Origin: Photobacterium piscicola
GTDB taxonomy: Bacteria; Pseudomonadota; Gammaproteobacteria; Enterobacterales; Vibrionaceae
Direction of reading: 5' to 3'
Length of the DNA: 64,000 nt
NCBI RefSeq assembly: GCF_900166965.1
Contig: NZ_FUZI01000001.1
Coordinates: 1,302,001-1,366,000, forward strand
This document shows positions 63,291 through 64,000 of this stretch, piece after piece. Made by a program: the position numbers and the translations under genes. The notes below the pieces were generated by a model. The model had not been told where the DNA came from. It saw only the letters and a program-made list of their open reading frames with translations, and did not search any database. Numbering within the stretch: position 1 is the stretch's first letter; every line of letters begins with the position of its first letter.

Positions 63291-63773
63291 ATGAATATTT
63301 TAAAAAAATTAAACTTCCAAATAATTCCTGTTCAAATTTTTCTTTTCGCCTTTTGGTTTAAAAATGGATTTATTGATAAGTTTTTTGGTGTAACCATTGC
63401 AGCATTCAACCCAACAGAGTCCAATAAAGGCGACTCATGGGCTGGGTGGGAATCATATATAACAGGAGGCTGGAATAAATCAGAGGTAGCACACACACTG
63501 TTTACTCCTGCATATGACATTTTATTTCCAGTCATCATTTTTCTTCAATGTTTACCTGCTGTTATGATTATAATTGCTATCCTAAAATGTGAATTTATGC
63601 ATAATGAAAATAATGACTTAACAAAACGAGCAGCGACTGCATCACTATTCGTAACCAGTGTTTTACTCTTTAGTCAAACCATTGCGGGATCATCTGATGG
63701 TCAGTATCTATGGCAATTATTAGGTCTAGGTATGGTTTTAATTATGTATATAAAAGCGATTAGCAAATCATAA
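63291..63773 (+). CDS. Small integral membrane protein, unknown
   Basis: A 160-residue protein with about four membrane segments (near residues 10-30, 75-98, 112-130, 138-156) and a polar loop NPTESNKGDSWAGWESYITGGWNKSEVAH between the first two. The overall layout loosely resembles DoxX-like membrane proteins, but no motif confirms that. AAGGA precedes the ATG with about 8-nt spacing. It is a single gene followed by a small hairpin. Confidence 0.65.
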   Translation: MNILKKLNFQIIPVQIFLFAFWFKNGFIDKFFGVTIAAFNPTESNKGDSWAGWESYITGGWNKSEVAHTLFTPAYDILFPVIIFLQCLPAVMIIIAILKCEFMHNENNDLTKRAATASLFVTSVLLFSQTIAGSSDGQYLWQLLGLGMVLIMYIKAISKS

Positions 63774-63784
63774 GATTGATTTAA

Positions 63785-63803
63785 AGCCTCTACTATAGGG
63801 GCT
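63785..63803 (+). terminator. Terminator of the small membrane protein gene
   Basis: Stem AGCCTCTA / TAGGGGCT (one G-U pair, 3-nt loop) followed by ATTTTAAAA, 12 bp after the stop. Confidence 0.6.
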
Positions 63804-64000
63804 ATTTTAAAATAATAACTAACGCTTAGTTGTAAACAATCTTATTATAAACCATTTAACCTAATAAATATTTATTCAGATTATATAAATTAATTACTAT
63901 ATAAGAACATTAACTTATATTTATTTTATAAAAAAACCTACTAATTTTATTATCAACAGGCTTTAAGTCTTCTAATATTAATACTCAATATTTATTTAAC

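Overview
The window looks like chromosomal DNA of a marine gammaproteobacterium of the family Vibrionaceae, probably Photobacterium or a close Vibrio relative. The DNA is AT-rich. It carries an hcp-vgrG-vasW-vasX-tsiV2-like type VI secretion cluster in the Vibrio cholerae gene order, a CyuA/CyuP cysteine pair, a Vibrio chitin-oligosaccharide-type binding protein, and a tRNA cluster of gammaproteobacterial sequence. The genus is inferred from gene content and remembered family sequences; no search was run.

Layout. 0.4-2.6 kb: dcuC and an exported pyrophosphatase. 2.6-11.3 kb: an accessory block with a lone 1,908-residue protein of Avs type (restriction-like nuclease, STAND NTPase, long C-terminal region), a Cys-rich orphan and a short tyrosine recombinase. 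The block abuts a decayed duplicate of tRNA-Asn. 11.4-11.9 kb: a five-tRNA operon (Ser-Thr-Tyr-Gly-Asn, minus strand). 12.3-23.1 kb: two acyltransferase-3 genes, a PurR-controlled guanine/hypoxanthine permease (ghxP) with unusual paired terminators upstream, cyuA and cyuP, an EamA transporter and an exonuclease. 23.4-27.6 kb: two AraC regulators around a fructose-type PTS EIIC/EIIB pair, and a PliG-like lysozyme inhibitor. 27.9-36.7 kb: beta-mannosidase, then an oligosaccharide/peptide ABC system (binding protein and two permeases, no ATPase), an M17 aminopeptidase and a glycosylasparaginase. 37.4-44.7 kb: the T6SS auxiliary cluster. 45.0-50.2 kb: two GH92 alpha-mannosidase lipoproteins. 50.5-57.5 kb: a divergent amino-acid-derivative catabolic cluster (M20, EamA exporter, Asp/Glu racemase-like, M24 / DauR-like regulator, RidA, diaminopropionate ammonia-lyase). 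57.6-63.8 kb: tpx, a Ni/Co transporter, a Fur-boxed DUF1971 plus deoxynucleoside kinase pair, a small exported peptide, an iron-dependent alcohol dehydrogenase and a small membrane protein.

How the genes may work together. GH92 lipoproteins trimming alpha-mannose outside the cytoplasm, a chitobiose-type binding protein, a cytosolic beta-mannosidase, an aminopeptidase and a cytosolic glycosylasparaginase make a plausible route for using host N-linked glycopeptides down to mannose, GlcNAc and aspartate. I regard this as the most interesting system in the window. The T6SS cluster sits between the two halves of that set. Its hcp promoter has a clear sigma-54 element and three upstream dyad repeats that look like enhancer sites. 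The 54.9-55.2 kb divergent promoter has three clear and one degenerate copy of a GTYAAC-N4-GTTRAC motif, likely the operator of the adjacent DauR-like regulator. The Avs-like gene with recombinase and tRNA duplication is the best candidate for an antiphage island.
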